64,000 bases of DNA from contig CP136064.1 of the NCBI GenBank assembly GCA_032622095.1, positions 129,009,605 to 129,073,604 of the forward strand, read 5' to 3'. Positions 47,416 through 59,660 of the stretch are shown here, in pieces; positions within the stretch are counted from its first letter, which is position 1; the number at the start of each line of letters is the position of its first letter. A model generated the notes under the pieces. The model worked only from the letters and a program-made list of their open reading frames with translations, did no database searches and was not told the DNA's origin. Origin of the DNA: Siphonodentalium dalli (lineage: Eukaryota > Mollusca > Scaphopoda > Gadilida > Siphonodentaliidae). The position numbers and the translations under genes are program-made.

Positions 47416-48875
47416 CACATGGGCACGTAACGCGCTCCGCTGCCCGCTCCCCTTTTGCACTGCCCGTATACGCCGCTTCTATATACGCGCCTGCATGCTT
47501 CACGATAATGGTACTATAATAAGGACAAGGGAATCTGTAGATATTTCCCGTTTTACCATCGCTCGAGAATCGGACAAATTTAGCCCATTTATCCGAGTAA
47601 TGTTATCGATATAGCCACGGGTGTGTCGGCGAAAGATTCCCCTTTCAATCAAGCGCCCATCGTTACCATTTATATCCATAGCATTTGATAAAACAAATTA
47701 CCACCGAATATTGTCTCCAGAGAGCATAAAATCCCGGATTGATCCTACTCAAGCAACAATGGCCGATATGTTCCCCTAAATTCACCCCATACAGCTTACT
47801 ATAATTAAAAAATCGGTCAAACGATCAACCAAACATCTAGCGCTCAGTGATTTCTTGCCGGCTAATAATTCATTTACTCATACAAATCAACACATCATCA
47901 GTAACATTTTTTTATAGAGGCGAAATCTGTCGATAATTCTGATTTTTATTTCATTTTTTGCGCATTCACACAGCTCCTCATTTTAATATTCATTATGAAC
48001 TGACCTCGATTATAATACTGAGCGCTGATTGGCTGTTTCCACTAGTTTCATTTCAGTACCCGCGACGTTTAAAATCAATGTAATATTAACATGTCGAACT
48101 CGTGTTCTGCGTGATAAATTTGTAAAATATAATATAATTCAAAGCTATTAATTTGTTATTTCGTAACCGTTGCAACAACAACTGTGGCATAGGTGTGAAC
48201 TATATATTCTAATTTAAAATATATGGTTTACAACTGAACTTAGAAGAACATTCCAGTGAAATAGAAGAAACAAATTGTCAAATATAAAGAAAATTTATTT
48301 TTTATAGAATCAAAAGTTTAATAAACCGTTCATTAGCCACCATAGCTATCTGGCAATGCCAGGTTTAAACATTAAAACAAAAACGAAATATATATACAGG
48401 ATAACAAGCATTATTGGAGGCCATTTTCACATGTATTACTTATCTGAGCTGAAAATTTATGAAATAATTGAGCTGATGCGCTAAATGTTTAGTTGATCGT
48501 TTGACCGATTCTTAATTATAGTAAGCTGTATAGGGGCGGCCATTTTTGCTTGAGTAGGATCAATCCGGGATTTTACGCTCTCCGGAGACAATATTTGTTG
48601 GTAAACAAAATTATCAAATGCTATGGATATTAATGGTAACGAGGGGGGCTTGTGGTTTTGGTTGAAAGAGGAATCTTTTGCCGACACCCCGTGGCTATAT
48701 CGATAACATTACTCGGATAAATGGGTTAAATTTGTCCGATTCCCGAGCGATGGTAAAACGGGATATACCTACTAGTTCCCTTGTCCATATTATAGTACCA
48801 TTAACGTGAAGCATGCGCATGCGCATATATAGAAGCGGCGATTACGGGCAGCGGAGCGCGTTACATGCCCCTGTG
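47416..48875. mobile_element. hAT-like foldback transposon, 8-bp TSD, ~440-bp TIRs
   Basis: The ends CACATGGGCACGTAACGCGC and GCGCGTTACATGCCCCTGTG are inverted. The inverted arms continue for roughly 440 bp (about 47416-47870 and 48440-48875), sharing CGCTCCGCTGCCCG, 'ggtaaaacgggatat', 'taatgttatcgatatagccacgg', 'ttgatcctactcaagcaa' and 'aatcggtcaaacgatcaac'. The flanks are CTTCCGAC (47408-47415) and CTTCCGGC (48876-48883), an 8-bp duplication with one change. The middle (47871-48440) is AT-rich and non-coding. Arm divergence of several percent suggests moderate age. Confidence 0.8.
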
Positions 48876-48883
48876 CTTCCGGC

Positions 48884-51055
48884 CGTTTGAAAAAAGTGTC
48901 TACATATACATCTATATGATGTATGGTAAGTGTGGTAAGTTTTCTTATGAATTATATGTGTCAGCTTTTTAAAACCCCCGGAAGGTGACAAAAGCAAGAT
49001 ATATTACTTGACCTAATTTGAGGCTTGGATATTATGAGTCGTTTTAATTGACCCTACCGCAATTAGCTGTGTGAGCCAATGAGATAATTGCATTATACAG
49101 CCTGAGGCAGCGGTCGCTTCTGCGAAGAGGAGGTTAGACAAAAAGACTCATTTACCGGCTTACTCGATTTCGCTTTGATTTTGTTTCGTATAAAAGAGTA
49201 TTGGTTTCAAGTAAGATGACTAAATTTAGCCCCCAAAACACAAACCCTGCTGTAAGTTGATACAATATAATAATATAACAGTAACCGTATGCGAAAGCTT
49301 CGCCCTATGGGTTAGTAAATTATGAAAGTTGGAATGTCACGCTGAGCCAGAGAGCTGACAAATGGAAATATGGTGAGGGGATTAGGAAGTGCTAGATAAG
49401 CTAATTAGTTAACACTATCAAATCAAACTATGTACACATTTGAGATAATGGACCACATATTGTTATAATCTCCAAGGGATGATTTGTTTGGGGAACGAGG
49501 GACACTAAAATGGCCAAAGTATATGACAGCACCTGTTAAATTCAGCTGTTGTCGATTAATACTGGCTGATTAGGGCGCCTCTTCCTGATAGCTTTCGGAT
49601 TTGTGATGGTTACATTTGGTACATTATACAGCATTTATTGGTATATTTTGTTAATAAATGGTATTTATGGCATTTATACGTGGACTTACATACACACACA
49701 TTATGACAGACCAATGGAATACTAGGGAACTGTGATATGAAAAATAATTTCTCAATATACTGAAACATGTTTGTTCTATACGCGTAATGTGCCAATTATG
49801 AAGATTATTAATTGTTATTATAATATTTTTTTTAAATTTAGATGTCTTTATTAATTCCTTAGATATATAAGCCACGTTTTGATATAGCCCATACACACCC
49901 ACGTGGCAGGGATAAGGGCGTTCTTTTTGTCTGAAATAAAAGGGTTATTATATATTGTACATATGCTGTTCCATAACGCCCTTCTTGGTAATAGGGTGGT
50001 CTGCTCTACGTCATTGTGGGAAATTTATTACAAAATACAACATTACAGAGGCTCCATACACACGGCAAACAGTCCCTATATTCTAGGACATATATAAACA
50101 CTATATAGCAATATATGCCGTATTTATTGGAACCTATGTGTATGGCATTGCCCCCACTTTCTGTATAGGCGTGGTATTTTCAAATTCTAAATTAGTGACT
50201 AAGGAGTTAATGATCAATACGTTCACGAACATAAGTCCAGTATAGGATTCAATATTGCCCATCTATTAGAATATGTATCATTATCCAGAAAAAAACAATC
50301 AGTTATCCAGAAAAAAATAATCAATTATAACATGGAACACTTTTTGATATCAGTATGGTGCATCTTCGAAAAAGTACAAAAAACTTACTACAACGGATGA
50401 AAACATACATGTCCTCGAATTTTTATCGAAACAGGGAAATTGTATGGTACACCATCGATAAATTGATAGATCGTGTGTCTATTGTGAAGAGATATATTAT
50501 AATAACATTGAATATTTATTATGTGTTATAACATATCCAGCTTGACAAGAACAGTGAATATCCGAAATTATCGAACAATTTATCTCAAAATCGACGCCAT
50601 GTGCAGGTTAATTTTTCATCATTCTTCGGTGGTAATTTGCCGGTGGTAATACATTGAAACTGAATGTATGTAGCCTTCACTAAAGTACTTGTATACTTGC
50701 TGTCGCGATTTCAATGAAGTGCCAGTCGAATTGAAGAACAATCCAGCGAAATATGGTGGGAAGTCCACCAAATTTGAAACACGTCGTTCCTTGTTGTCAG
50801 ACATATCGGCGTGTGATGTCTAACCTGCTATAATTCAGTCTGGCAATTTATGGCAGGCGTGGTTATCGCCGCTGGGCAGTAGCGTGACCAGCACACCAGA
50901 TAATTCGACATTAGCATTATTAAATACCTATATTTCAAAATCCTCGTGAAACATACTTCCACTAACTGGACCACATTGATCAAATCTATTATTATTATTA
51001 TTATTACCATCTAAAAGCAACAAGCATAAACATTACCATATTTTCGTATATATGT
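48884..51055. other. unannotated
   Basis: About 2.2 kb with no recognisable gene. Frames up to 83 codons lack features, and a (ATT)n run lies near 50990. Confidence 0.4.
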
Positions 51056-51180
51056 GCTCTATATATTGTAACGCATGTGCATGCATATATATATATTATG
51101 TATCTGATTATGTAATTCAAAACATCTGTAATATCATTATATGATGACCAGAATAAATAAAATTGAATTGAATTATTATA
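51056..51180 (+). repeat. retrotransposon 3' end with AATTG tail
   Basis: Ends AATAAATAAAATTGAATTGA, a LINE-like 3' terminus with a short microsatellite. It is preceded by an AT-rich stretch without a coding match. Confidence 0.4.
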
Positions 51181-51439
51181 TATCACGATAATACTTCTTA
51201 TGTTGAAATTTTACATACTTATTAATGGGGAAATAAATGAATTAATATATTTGTCTTCTCCCCTATACAAAACACTCTGGTAAGTGCCAGGTAAAACATG
51301 GTAAGTCTGATAAACAACTATATACTCTGGTAAAATCCAAGTAAATGCATTTATGCGCTATGGGCCGCCTTTGTGCGCCTCGCCCACATTTACATGTTAG
51401 ACAGCGGATGCCCATTTGTGCGCGCACATTTTGATCGTT

Positions 51440-51640
51440 TAAATATTTAAAAAGAAATAAAACAAATTTCAATTATTTTTTTTAATTATTTTTTTTGAAA
51501 ATCTAACGCCATTATAACAACCGCCGGTATTCCGAGTTAACACACCAAATTTGGTTCAAATCGGTCCAGGCGTCTGGGAGGACGAACAGACAGCAAACAT
51601 GCAGACAGACCGCACGACAGGGTTTTTTAATAACTACAAA
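51440..51640 (+). repeat. dispersed repeat, copy 2 (related to 4380-4670)
   Basis: Contains ACACCAAATTTGGTTCAAAT, 'cggtccaggcgtctgggagg' and 'cagacagaccgcacgacagggtttttta', in the same order as the 4.4-4.6 kb copy. The type was not identified. Bases 51641-53745 beyond it hold a G run (52243-52258) and no supported gene. Confidence 0.45.
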
Positions 51641-53749
51641 TAATCGTCTTATTACCGAGGGCAGGAGAGGAAATATAGAAAAGTAATATCAGTCAACAAT
51701 GCCTTGAGAATCAAATAACCGACAGTGCAAATTGTCGAGCCCACGAAGCCCCGAGTTCGTCAATTCAAATATCTGTGCACAAATAATTACTTTGCAATGG
51801 TGTGTCCTTTTTTCAAATTTATACAGGCAGCCACTGGTCCGTTTAAATATTGGTAAATGTCATTCCCAAAGGCTGGTCGAGGATACCGAATGTCAAATAT
51901 ACACGGAAAACATAGCACGTGTTTCGTGTTTAAGATAAAGGTGAACATCTTCTCAAGCATTAAGGTATTTTCGCTGTGAACATGCCCACCGGATATGGAT
52001 TGTCATTGTGGAATGTTTATACGCGGATGAATTGGATTGCAGAACGACATTCGTCGGTCTCGCTATCCATTCCAATTCAATTCAGTTCATTCTGATCGTG
52101 AAAATTATTTATACAAGTAATATGTTAGTGGGAACAAGTACATGTATAGTATGACATTCAACACACATAAAAGGGAAAGTCGGTATTCGTTAGCAGTACT
52201 CTTTCGGTTCGACATGTTTCGATGCGATTTATCCTGTGGGTGGGGGGGGGGGGGGGGTAAATAGTTCAATGACTTTCTCAATAAACCCGTTATCTGGGTC
52301 TAAGCGCCGATCTCAATTTTTTCCAATGCCATGAAGTTGTTTTCCAAATCCAGGTTTAAAGCTAAATTATGACTACTACAATTATTTCCAATGTTCAGGC
52401 TTATAAAATGGACCAAATAGAGCACTAATCAAGAGAAGGGGCTCCTAGTTTTAATATTTACCAATAGTTTTGTCTTTTTTATAACACGATATCATGGGGG
52501 TGGGTCCCGCTTTTTACGAGGAAAAAACTGCATTGAAAAACAGCAACTCCATCAGTTCTCACACTTTTCCATTGTTGTTTTTTACCTTCAATTATCCACA
52601 CGATGCTAATATCAGCTCATTTAATTCATCTGGTGCTCTAAATTGTATAACTATTTATTGAAAGATATACATATTTCCTGTGTCATTGTATGGTGTTCAT
52701 CATTGGGTGGATGGGACCGTGGATTTCCGTGACCTACCGATATAATGAAAAGCCATAACATACTAATTATTATAAAACAAGTATTCATCTTTGTGATGAT
52801 AATATTTTATTTCTGGATTACCGATTCTGCCACATGGGGATTGTAGTGTGCCCCACTGCCCCCCTCCCCTCCAAACCTTCACAGCCCTTATTCACCGTCC
52901 TTATATACCGCCTGCTTTACATCATGGTAATATAGTATTCATTTATATTTGGGGTGGCGGAGCAACGAGTGCATTACAACCCCCGTGTTTCTGCTAGTTG
53001 CAAAGAATACATGTATTTTGCCAGTGTGTTCTTCAATTACTTGCTATTGGTCAATGGAATAGACAGCAGATGGAAAACTATATAATTTAACAAGAGACTG
53101 TGCGGCTATTTGGTCATCTGTGGCCAGGTCTTGTCACCAAATGAGAGAATATCCTTGTCCCGACATTTCTTTGGTGCATATATATACACATGAACATGTA
53201 CTGTTGTGAGTGACCTGTGGGTGCGGATGCTGAACCTTATTTGACAAGTTTAATTAGGGAGCGCTTTCTTGAGATTTCTGGCGCTTTTCATTGAGTTTAC
53301 ATGATTGGGATATCATCCGGATGGTTATTTAAGATATTTCACACCATTTGTCTGCCGTATGCTGCTATTTTCACAGTTTTTAAACAATTAATTTTTTTTT
53401 TATTCTCTCAAATGTGACACAATAGAGTGTGATGGAATAGAGTGCATATAATTCTGTGCAAATTACAAAAGTGGTGCACGGTGAAAATTACACATATTAT
53501 AATAACACAGTTGATTGAGAACAGCCCATTGTTGTGTAAATGTTGGCTTTTAATGTATTATGTATATAGTATGCATCAGGAGTTTTTGAATAAAATCAGG
53601 ACCCGTCTAAGGAAAAGAGATAGGGTTTTCAAGGTTTTACGTCGTTTACAGTTAAAAAGATCGCTTAATTTGCTGGTATTTGGTCGACAATAATAATATT
53701 TGTGGATGTATTAGACTCGCAGGTCTTTTAAACACGGGCATTGCAATAT

Positions 53750-54463
53750 TACATGGAATTCGTCCCCTATATTTGTACCGCATAGAGTACGTATAGTCTA
53801 TCGGAATAATCTGAGTTAATCCATGCACCAGATTCGATTGGTATATAAGTGGTGGTTGCGGGTACGAAATTTCAGAAGTATTTGGACGGTGTCGTTTTTC
53901 ACGAAAGAGGGGAATTTTTCTTTGGTGAAGTCGTGTTTTATAATTCTGTAAAAGGCATACTTATTTGAATTACATAATGTACCTCTCCATTCTTGAATGA
54001 ATAGGTCTTCCAGCCAACACTTGACCGACTTCTTAAATCTGTCGAGACTAGATCATGTGTGATTGATCCATATACCCCCCCCCCCATTCCCAGTTCATTT
54101 AACAGTTTATGCACATTTGCAATCCATGTGTTTTTAACGTTAGATGAGTTGTAATGAGTGAGTAATATATAATACAGTATAAATGGTAGCCTATATATTG
54201 CAGTTCATTTGTATCAGTTTTCCCCAGTACGTTAAATTTCTTAATTTTATTTTCATAGTGATGGGGAATATTCTTAGTTCCCCATAAACGAATGCTGAAG
54301 GTGTAGATTTTTTCAGATTAGGCAAAAAATTTGGGGTGAGTCCCCAATTGCCCTTGGAATAAAACTTGTGCATTCCGGGGTGGTGGGTCCCAACAATTAA
54401 AACAACAAAAATTTCAACCTTATGTCCCTGTGTGTCCTGGAGTTTTTTCATGAAGAGGAGCAT
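53750..54463 (-). pseudogene. decayed C-terminal part of a non-LTR RT
   Basis: On the minus strand, LKKSTPSAFVYGELRIFPIT and TMKIKLRNLTYW (54310 down to about 54200) align by eye with STPNFMLYGESGRLPIEY...LRIMKYW of the 26146 frame. Further on, near 53850-53880, KFRTRNHH and IESGAW match the FRTSNHRL..ETGRW block. Stops and frameshifts lie between, and the upstream RT core is missing. It is a relic of the same broad retrotransposon group. Confidence 0.65.
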
Positions 54464-55315
54464 TTAAACAGGACCAGTGAAACCGGTTGCTTATCTATTT
54501 GTGAATAAATTGTTTTATAAACTATTTCAACAACTATATATAGCTCGCCTTTTAAAAGTAGAACAATGTGGGCATATTCATATTCATATCAACCACATGC
54601 TTTCTATACATTGCCGATGCATACATATAGTAACGTGTATGGCAATTCAATCAGTCGTATGTTGCAAAGAACACGCTCGTAGTAATGTATGCATAATTCA
54701 AGAAAGAATACACTTATCTTGCATTTCGAAACTAAATGTGCATTTTGAGTGAATAATTTGGCCATACGTTCCATTCACATACACTGCATGCGTTGGATAA
54801 GTTATGTGTCATGCACCACATCACCCACATAAGAACACATCAGTTGGTACTCAGCATCAATGATGCAATCTTTTCTATCGCTTTTTTTGTATGCCTTTGA
54901 GATTCTTTATCATCAATAGCCTGTATATGCATACCATCTCCACCGTGTATATTGACTGTATCATCTAACATCGCTTTTTCCTTGATAATGTACAATTAGT
55001 ATACTCATGTATTTCTAATGTATATTACTTTGTGTCTCACGTGTTATAGGACTTCGTGGTATACTTCGTCCGGTCCTACTAAAAGCCGACCGCACCGGAC
55101 CGCACCCATCAACACCGACCGCACCTTCCCTATAGGGGTCCGAGGGAGATGTGGCATGCACTATCGTGCAAACTAGACATGTATGTACCAAAGTTTCAAT
55201 TCCAAAGTCGATAGCTTGAGCGGAAACGGCACTATTAACCCCTAACTTTTTTACACATAATTATCTACTTATTGCCAAAAAGTATATACACTGTCAAACA
55301 GTAACAATTCGGAGC
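54464..55315. other. unannotated
   Basis: About 850 bp. It includes short runs of 'gaccgcac' near 55080-55130 and no supported gene. Confidence 0.4.
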
Positions 55316-55736
55316 AATGACAAACCGTGGTTCGATTCACTTATAAGGCTCAATATACGCAAACGCGATCGTCTTAGGAAAAGAGCTCTACGAACAAACT
55401 ATCCATTTCATTGGGAACAATACCAAAAAAATCAGAAATAAGGTTAACAATCTGAAAAAATCAGCCAAAGAGAATTATTTGAGCGAACTTGATGAAAATC
55501 TAAAAGCTAATACTGATCCTAAACATTTCTGGCATGTGGTTAAACAACTCTTAAATAATTTTTCAAATGGTAAAAAAATTCCGTGTTTAAATTACAAAAA
55601 CAACCTTTTTGACGAAGACGGCCACAAAGCTGAGGTTTTGAACGAAGTCTTCACAGAAAATAGTACTCTCGAAAATGAACACCTATGGGATTTACCCAGC
55701 TTTGAAAAAAGAACCCAAAATAATATTTCTGACATC
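55316..55736 (+). pseudogene. retrotransposon RT gene, 5' segment, interrupted by IS3EU-type element
   Basis: Reads NDKPWFDSLIRLNIRKRDRL (linker region between endonuclease and RT of non-LTR elements), then after a one-base slip in an A run continues KVNNLKKSAKENYLSELDEN, DPKHFWHVVKQLLNN and SSL-type residues to NNISDI at the insertion point. The joined frame resumes at 59786 (TLTEEEIATILKGLHTNKAI). The endonuclease upstream is missing. This RT is a different lineage from the 38.6-kb element. Confidence 0.8.
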
Positions 55737-55858
55737 TACGGAAGCCTATTAGGGCCGTTTAATTTTTGTTATATATTCATTAAAATATTTCCTTTTTTAT
55801 TTAATTTTTTATATATATTCATTAAAATATTTCCTTTTTACTTTCTTTTTTTACTTTC

Positions 55859-56315
55859 CACCTGGGAGATAACTTTTCTCCCGGGAATTAACTTTTCTCC
55901 CAGGGAGATAATTTATCTCCCATGGAGAAAACTTTTCTCCCGGGAATTAACTTTTCTCCCAGGGAGATAACTTATCTCCCAGGGAGAAAACTTTTCTCCC
56001 GGGAATTAACTTATTTCCCTGGGAGAAAACTTTTCTCTCGGGAATTAACTTATCTCCCATGGAGTAAACTTTTCTCCCGGGAATTAACTTTTCTCCCAGG
56101 GAGATAACTTATCTCCCAGGGAGAAAACTTTTCTCCCGGGAATTAACTTTTCTCCCATGGAGATAACTTATCTCCCAGGGAGAAAACTTTTCTCCCGGGA
56201 ATTAACTTATCTCCCTGGGAGAAAACTTTTCTCCCGGGAATTAACTTTTTTTCCTGGGAGATAACTTTTCTCCCGGGAATTCACTTATCTCCCAGGGTGA
56301 AAACTTTTCTCCACC
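55859..56315. repeat. palindrome array in left TIR of the IS3EU-type element
   Basis: Tandem ~19-20-bp units alternate TCTCCCGGGAATTAACTT with TCTCCCAGGGAGATAACTT and TCTCCCAGGGAGAAAACTT. Each centres on a CCCGGG or CCC(A/T)GGG palindrome. The array ends just before a unique region near 56320. The translated 'SPRELTYLPG' repeat peptides are a by-product. Confidence 0.9.
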
Positions 56316-56435
56316 GGTGGAAAATCACGTGATTTTACATGCAGCTGTTTTTATCATCGCAAGTCTTTCGTATCATGGATGTATGTGTCGGTACTCTAAA
56401 AATATGACCAGCGTTAAAGGCACGGGAGGCCTTAA

Positions 56436-57068
56436 AGGGGTACTGTACGCCAATTTCAATAAATTCCCGGTAACAATTGCGATCTAATATCAATATTATA
56501 TTTTAAAATACCGTATTTGAGTCGACGATGTCTACTGAAAACGTTCCGGTTAACAGGCTATCATAAAAGTCAAATTGAATTATTTAATATAAATGAATTT
56601 ATGGCTGGAGTCAAAAATGGCGAATTATGCCATTACGAGTTACCGTTCTTGAAATCTCACATGTTGGGTGTCTTTTATCGACGGCCGTTTACGACGAACA
56701 TTATTGAGTTGCGAACAAAACATGTTACATGCAAAAGGAAGTCCCGCTATAACCAATTTGGAGAAAAAAAGAGAAGAAACAAAATTCATAAAGCGTCAAG
56801 TATTTTTATATGTGGTGAGATTGTTCGATGGAAGAGATTGCCGGCATCAATTGAACTTCCGGTTCATCCTGCAATCTGCGTCTTCTCCGGTGAAGGTCAA
56901 AAACATGGCGCGTAGTTTGAAATCGTAATATTTTTATTTCCAAGATCAATATTTTCGTCGCTAAATTAGGTTTACACGAAACTCATATAACACGAACACA
57001 ATCTAACTTGAAAGTTATGTCAATGGGAGTAAATAAAAAAATTGCCTATCTCTGTGTACAGTACCCCT
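56436..57068. mobile_element. TTAA-type MITE nested in the IS3EU-type element
   Basis: The ends AGGGGTACTGTAC and GTACAGTACCCCT are inverted, and TTAA flanks both (56432-56435 and 57069-57072). TTAA duplication is the mark of piggyBac and Kolobok groups. At 633 bp, its 132-codon frame at 56517 shows no transposase features. Confidence 0.8.
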
Positions 57069-57466
57069 TTAATTGTCGAAAATATTCATATTTGTTCCAA
57101 ACACCGTAAACTGAAAAACATTAAAACGCATACAGTTTCGTTCATATATACCATAACCATCGCGTAAACAGCATGTTATCATACTATATCGTACTATAGT
57201 TTACCTAAGCTAGAGCCTGGTTGTGTTACAGAAGACAGCACAATGCTACTGGCTAATCACACACAAATTACATAAACGCTCTTTATTAGTTCCATATCAG
57301 GAATTCACCAACAAATCACGCTCTTTATGTTACCATCATAATATAAACAAACACCAGAAAGTAACTTTTTATGCTTTTGTTTACATAACAATGGTCAAAT
57401 ATATGACGATAACATACTGTTTATGCGATATTTCTTATTTGTATACGGACAAAGTCTGTCTACATT

Positions 57467-58102
57467 TTGATGTTCTTTCTGTTTGTGGCGGTTTTTGACG
57501 GGTGGATATATTTTCACAGGATACCCACCGCCAAGGCCAACCGTACCTTTACAGTTCTACTGATGTTATTTAAAGTGATATGTGAAGCACACCCACCACA
57601 ACACATACATTTGGACATAGTGAACCATAGTAGAGAATGGATAATAGAAAGATATTTTAGCCTTGGATTTGAATACATCGAAATATTATGTTTTCTTCAT
57701 TTGTACCATGGCATAACAATGAGTTTGCGACATTTGAAGAGAATTCTGATATCGATGGGCCTGACACGGAGAAAATTCAAGGATGACATTATGGATGTGC
57801 TATCGGCTATAGAATCTGAGTTAAATAACACAGGCAGTGATCTCGGGTATAGGGCAATGCACGCTAGATTATTATTTTACCACCTCGATGTTATCTGGGG
57901 GTCCGCCTATTTATTTCAATTTAATGTTGCGTCACGTCATAAAGAGTGTTTAAGGATGCCGTGGATACTTTATGCATTCAATAGAATCGTTTCGCCATGT
58001 CAGTATAAAGAGCGTTTAATGATATGTACCCATTGTTTCGCCACAAACACGTGCTATAGGTCCAATTTAGAGCGATTTGGTGCATTTCACGACCACCGGT
58101 AG
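57467..58102 (+). pseudogene. truncated IS3EU-type integrase (N-terminal region)
   Basis: A 211-codon frame. Residues ~64-140 read IIERYFSLGFEYIEILCFL, then HGITMSLRHLKRILISMGLT, then RRKFKDDIMDVLSAIESEL and GYRAMHARLL, the pattern of the helix-turn-helix N-terminus of eukaryotic integrases of the IS3EU group (sliding 'LG....EIL..L...H.I..S.R.LKR.L...GL.RR' and 'GYR.MH'). The rve-type DDE core that should follow is absent. Residues after ~145 look unrelated, and residues before ~50 are probably not original. It lies centrally in the element in the + direction. The family call comes from pattern memory. Confidence 0.65.
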
Positions 58103-58289
58103 TCCAACATGGACCCACCAATATACTAGCGATGGTCGGTTTATTTTAGACTATCTAGAGTCCAGGGTCCGCGACAGCCATGGCACATATTCACAAAAAA
58201 TATAAAATAATCAATCGGAATAGGCAGCATTTGATACGAAGGTAACTTTATAGTTAATGGCGAAATATCATCATTTCATAACACCATAA

Positions 58290-59090
58290 CATGGTCCAAT
58301 ACTATAAACAGTCAAACACTCCGACTCTTCCCAATTCCAGCCATATCCTCAGTTCCTGAATGTCTTCTACGACCAGGCACATGTCTGGTGTCTGCTTCGA
58401 CCACAGAATGCTACACCAGGCACAGGTCCCCTGGTGTGACAACACTACCATGAGTATATACCTTAATACAAGGTTTATATCTATCCGACCTATGTTGAGC
58501 ATAGATTCGCTTGCGAGAAATATTCATCAATATCCCCTGTGTATAATATAATGCCGCATACCAAGTTCTTTAGATCATATTCGCACCTTTAATTTGGTGT
58601 ATCTCCCACATCGATACGTGCAAGATCGCCAAAGATATATATGAATATGTGCACACTTTCAAAATCAGACAAACCCCTGAACAGATTCCCATCAAATATA
58701 GCACAGTAGCACTGCAGAATTTACTCTGCTGAGGTCACACAGACAGGACCATCCATTGTGAATCATTGTGACAAGTGGAATTCTGCAAGTACTATGCTAT
58801 ATCTGATGGGAATCTGTTCAAGGGTTTGTCTGGATTTGAAAGTGTGCACACATTCAGATATATCTTTGGTGATCGTACACGTATCGATGCAAGAGATACA
58901 CCAAATTTAAGGTGTGAATATGGTCTAATGTGACATTATCTTATGTACAGAGGATATTGGTGAATTTAGATTGCAAGTGAGTCTATGCTCAATATAGGTC
59001 TGATAGATATAAACCTTGTATTAAGGTATATACTTATGGTAGTGTTGTCGCACCAGTGGACCTGTGACACCAGGCGCTAAACCAGGCGCG
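58290..59090. repeat. ~400-bp inverted repeat inside the IS3EU-type element
   Basis: The left half (58330-58720) and the right half (58765-59080) mirror one another: AACAGATTCCCATCAAATAT against ATATCTGATGGGAATCTGTT, TACCTTAATACAAGGTTTAT against ATAAACCTTGTATTAAGGTA, and 'cacaccaggcacaggtcc' against 'ggacctgtgacaccaggcg'. The axis is near 58745. It is likely a separate foldback insertion, and no coding is seen. Confidence 0.75.
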
Positions 59091-59218
59091 TTATATATTG
59101 ACTGTCAAAATGTTTTTTCGCGCCAGGACATCAGACAATGACACGTGACAGGTGTATTATAACAGTAGCAGGATATGTTTGAATGTTATCGGTTACGTGA
59201 AACCTATCACATCACGTT

Positions 59219-59660
59219 CCCGGGAGATAAGTTATCTCCCTGGGAGAAAAGTTAATTCCCGGGAGAAAAGTTTTCTCCCTGGGAGAAAAGTTAATTCCCG
59301 GGAGAAAGGTTTTCTCCCTGGGAGATAAGTTATCTCACTGGGAGAAAAGTTCATTCCCGGGAGAAAAGTTTTCTCCCTGGGAGATAAGTTTTCTCCCTGG
59401 GAGATAAGTTAATTCCCGGGAGAAAAGTTTTCTCCCTGGGAGATAAGTTATCTCCCTGGGAGATAAGTTATCTCCCTGGGAGAAAAGTTAATTCCCGGGA
59501 GAAAAGTTTTCTCCCAGGGAGATAAGTTAATTCCCGGGAGAAAAGTTTTCTCTCTGGGAGATAAGTTATCTCCCTGGGAGAAAAGTTAATTCCAGGGAGA
59601 AAAGTTTTCTCCCTGGGAGATAAGTTATTTCCAGGGAGAAAAGTTATCTCCAAGGTGGAA
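59219..59660. repeat. palindrome array in right TIR of the IS3EU-type element
   Basis: Mirror image of 55859-56315: units AAGTTATCTCCCTGGGAGAA and AAGTTAATTCCCGGGAGAAA, ~19-20 bp each. Unit order differs in detail from the left array, so the two arms have changed by unit gain and loss while the outer 120 bp stayed nearly identical. Confidence 0.9.

Noticed and set aside
55858-56107. Repeat protein (SPRELTYLPG units)
   Set aside because: Produced by the palindrome array in the transposon TIR; the mirrored arm gives the same peptides on the other strand.
56517-56915. 132-codon ORF as a transposase
   Set aside because: Lies in a 633-bp TTAA MITE; no motif seen, and two overlapping frames are open alike.
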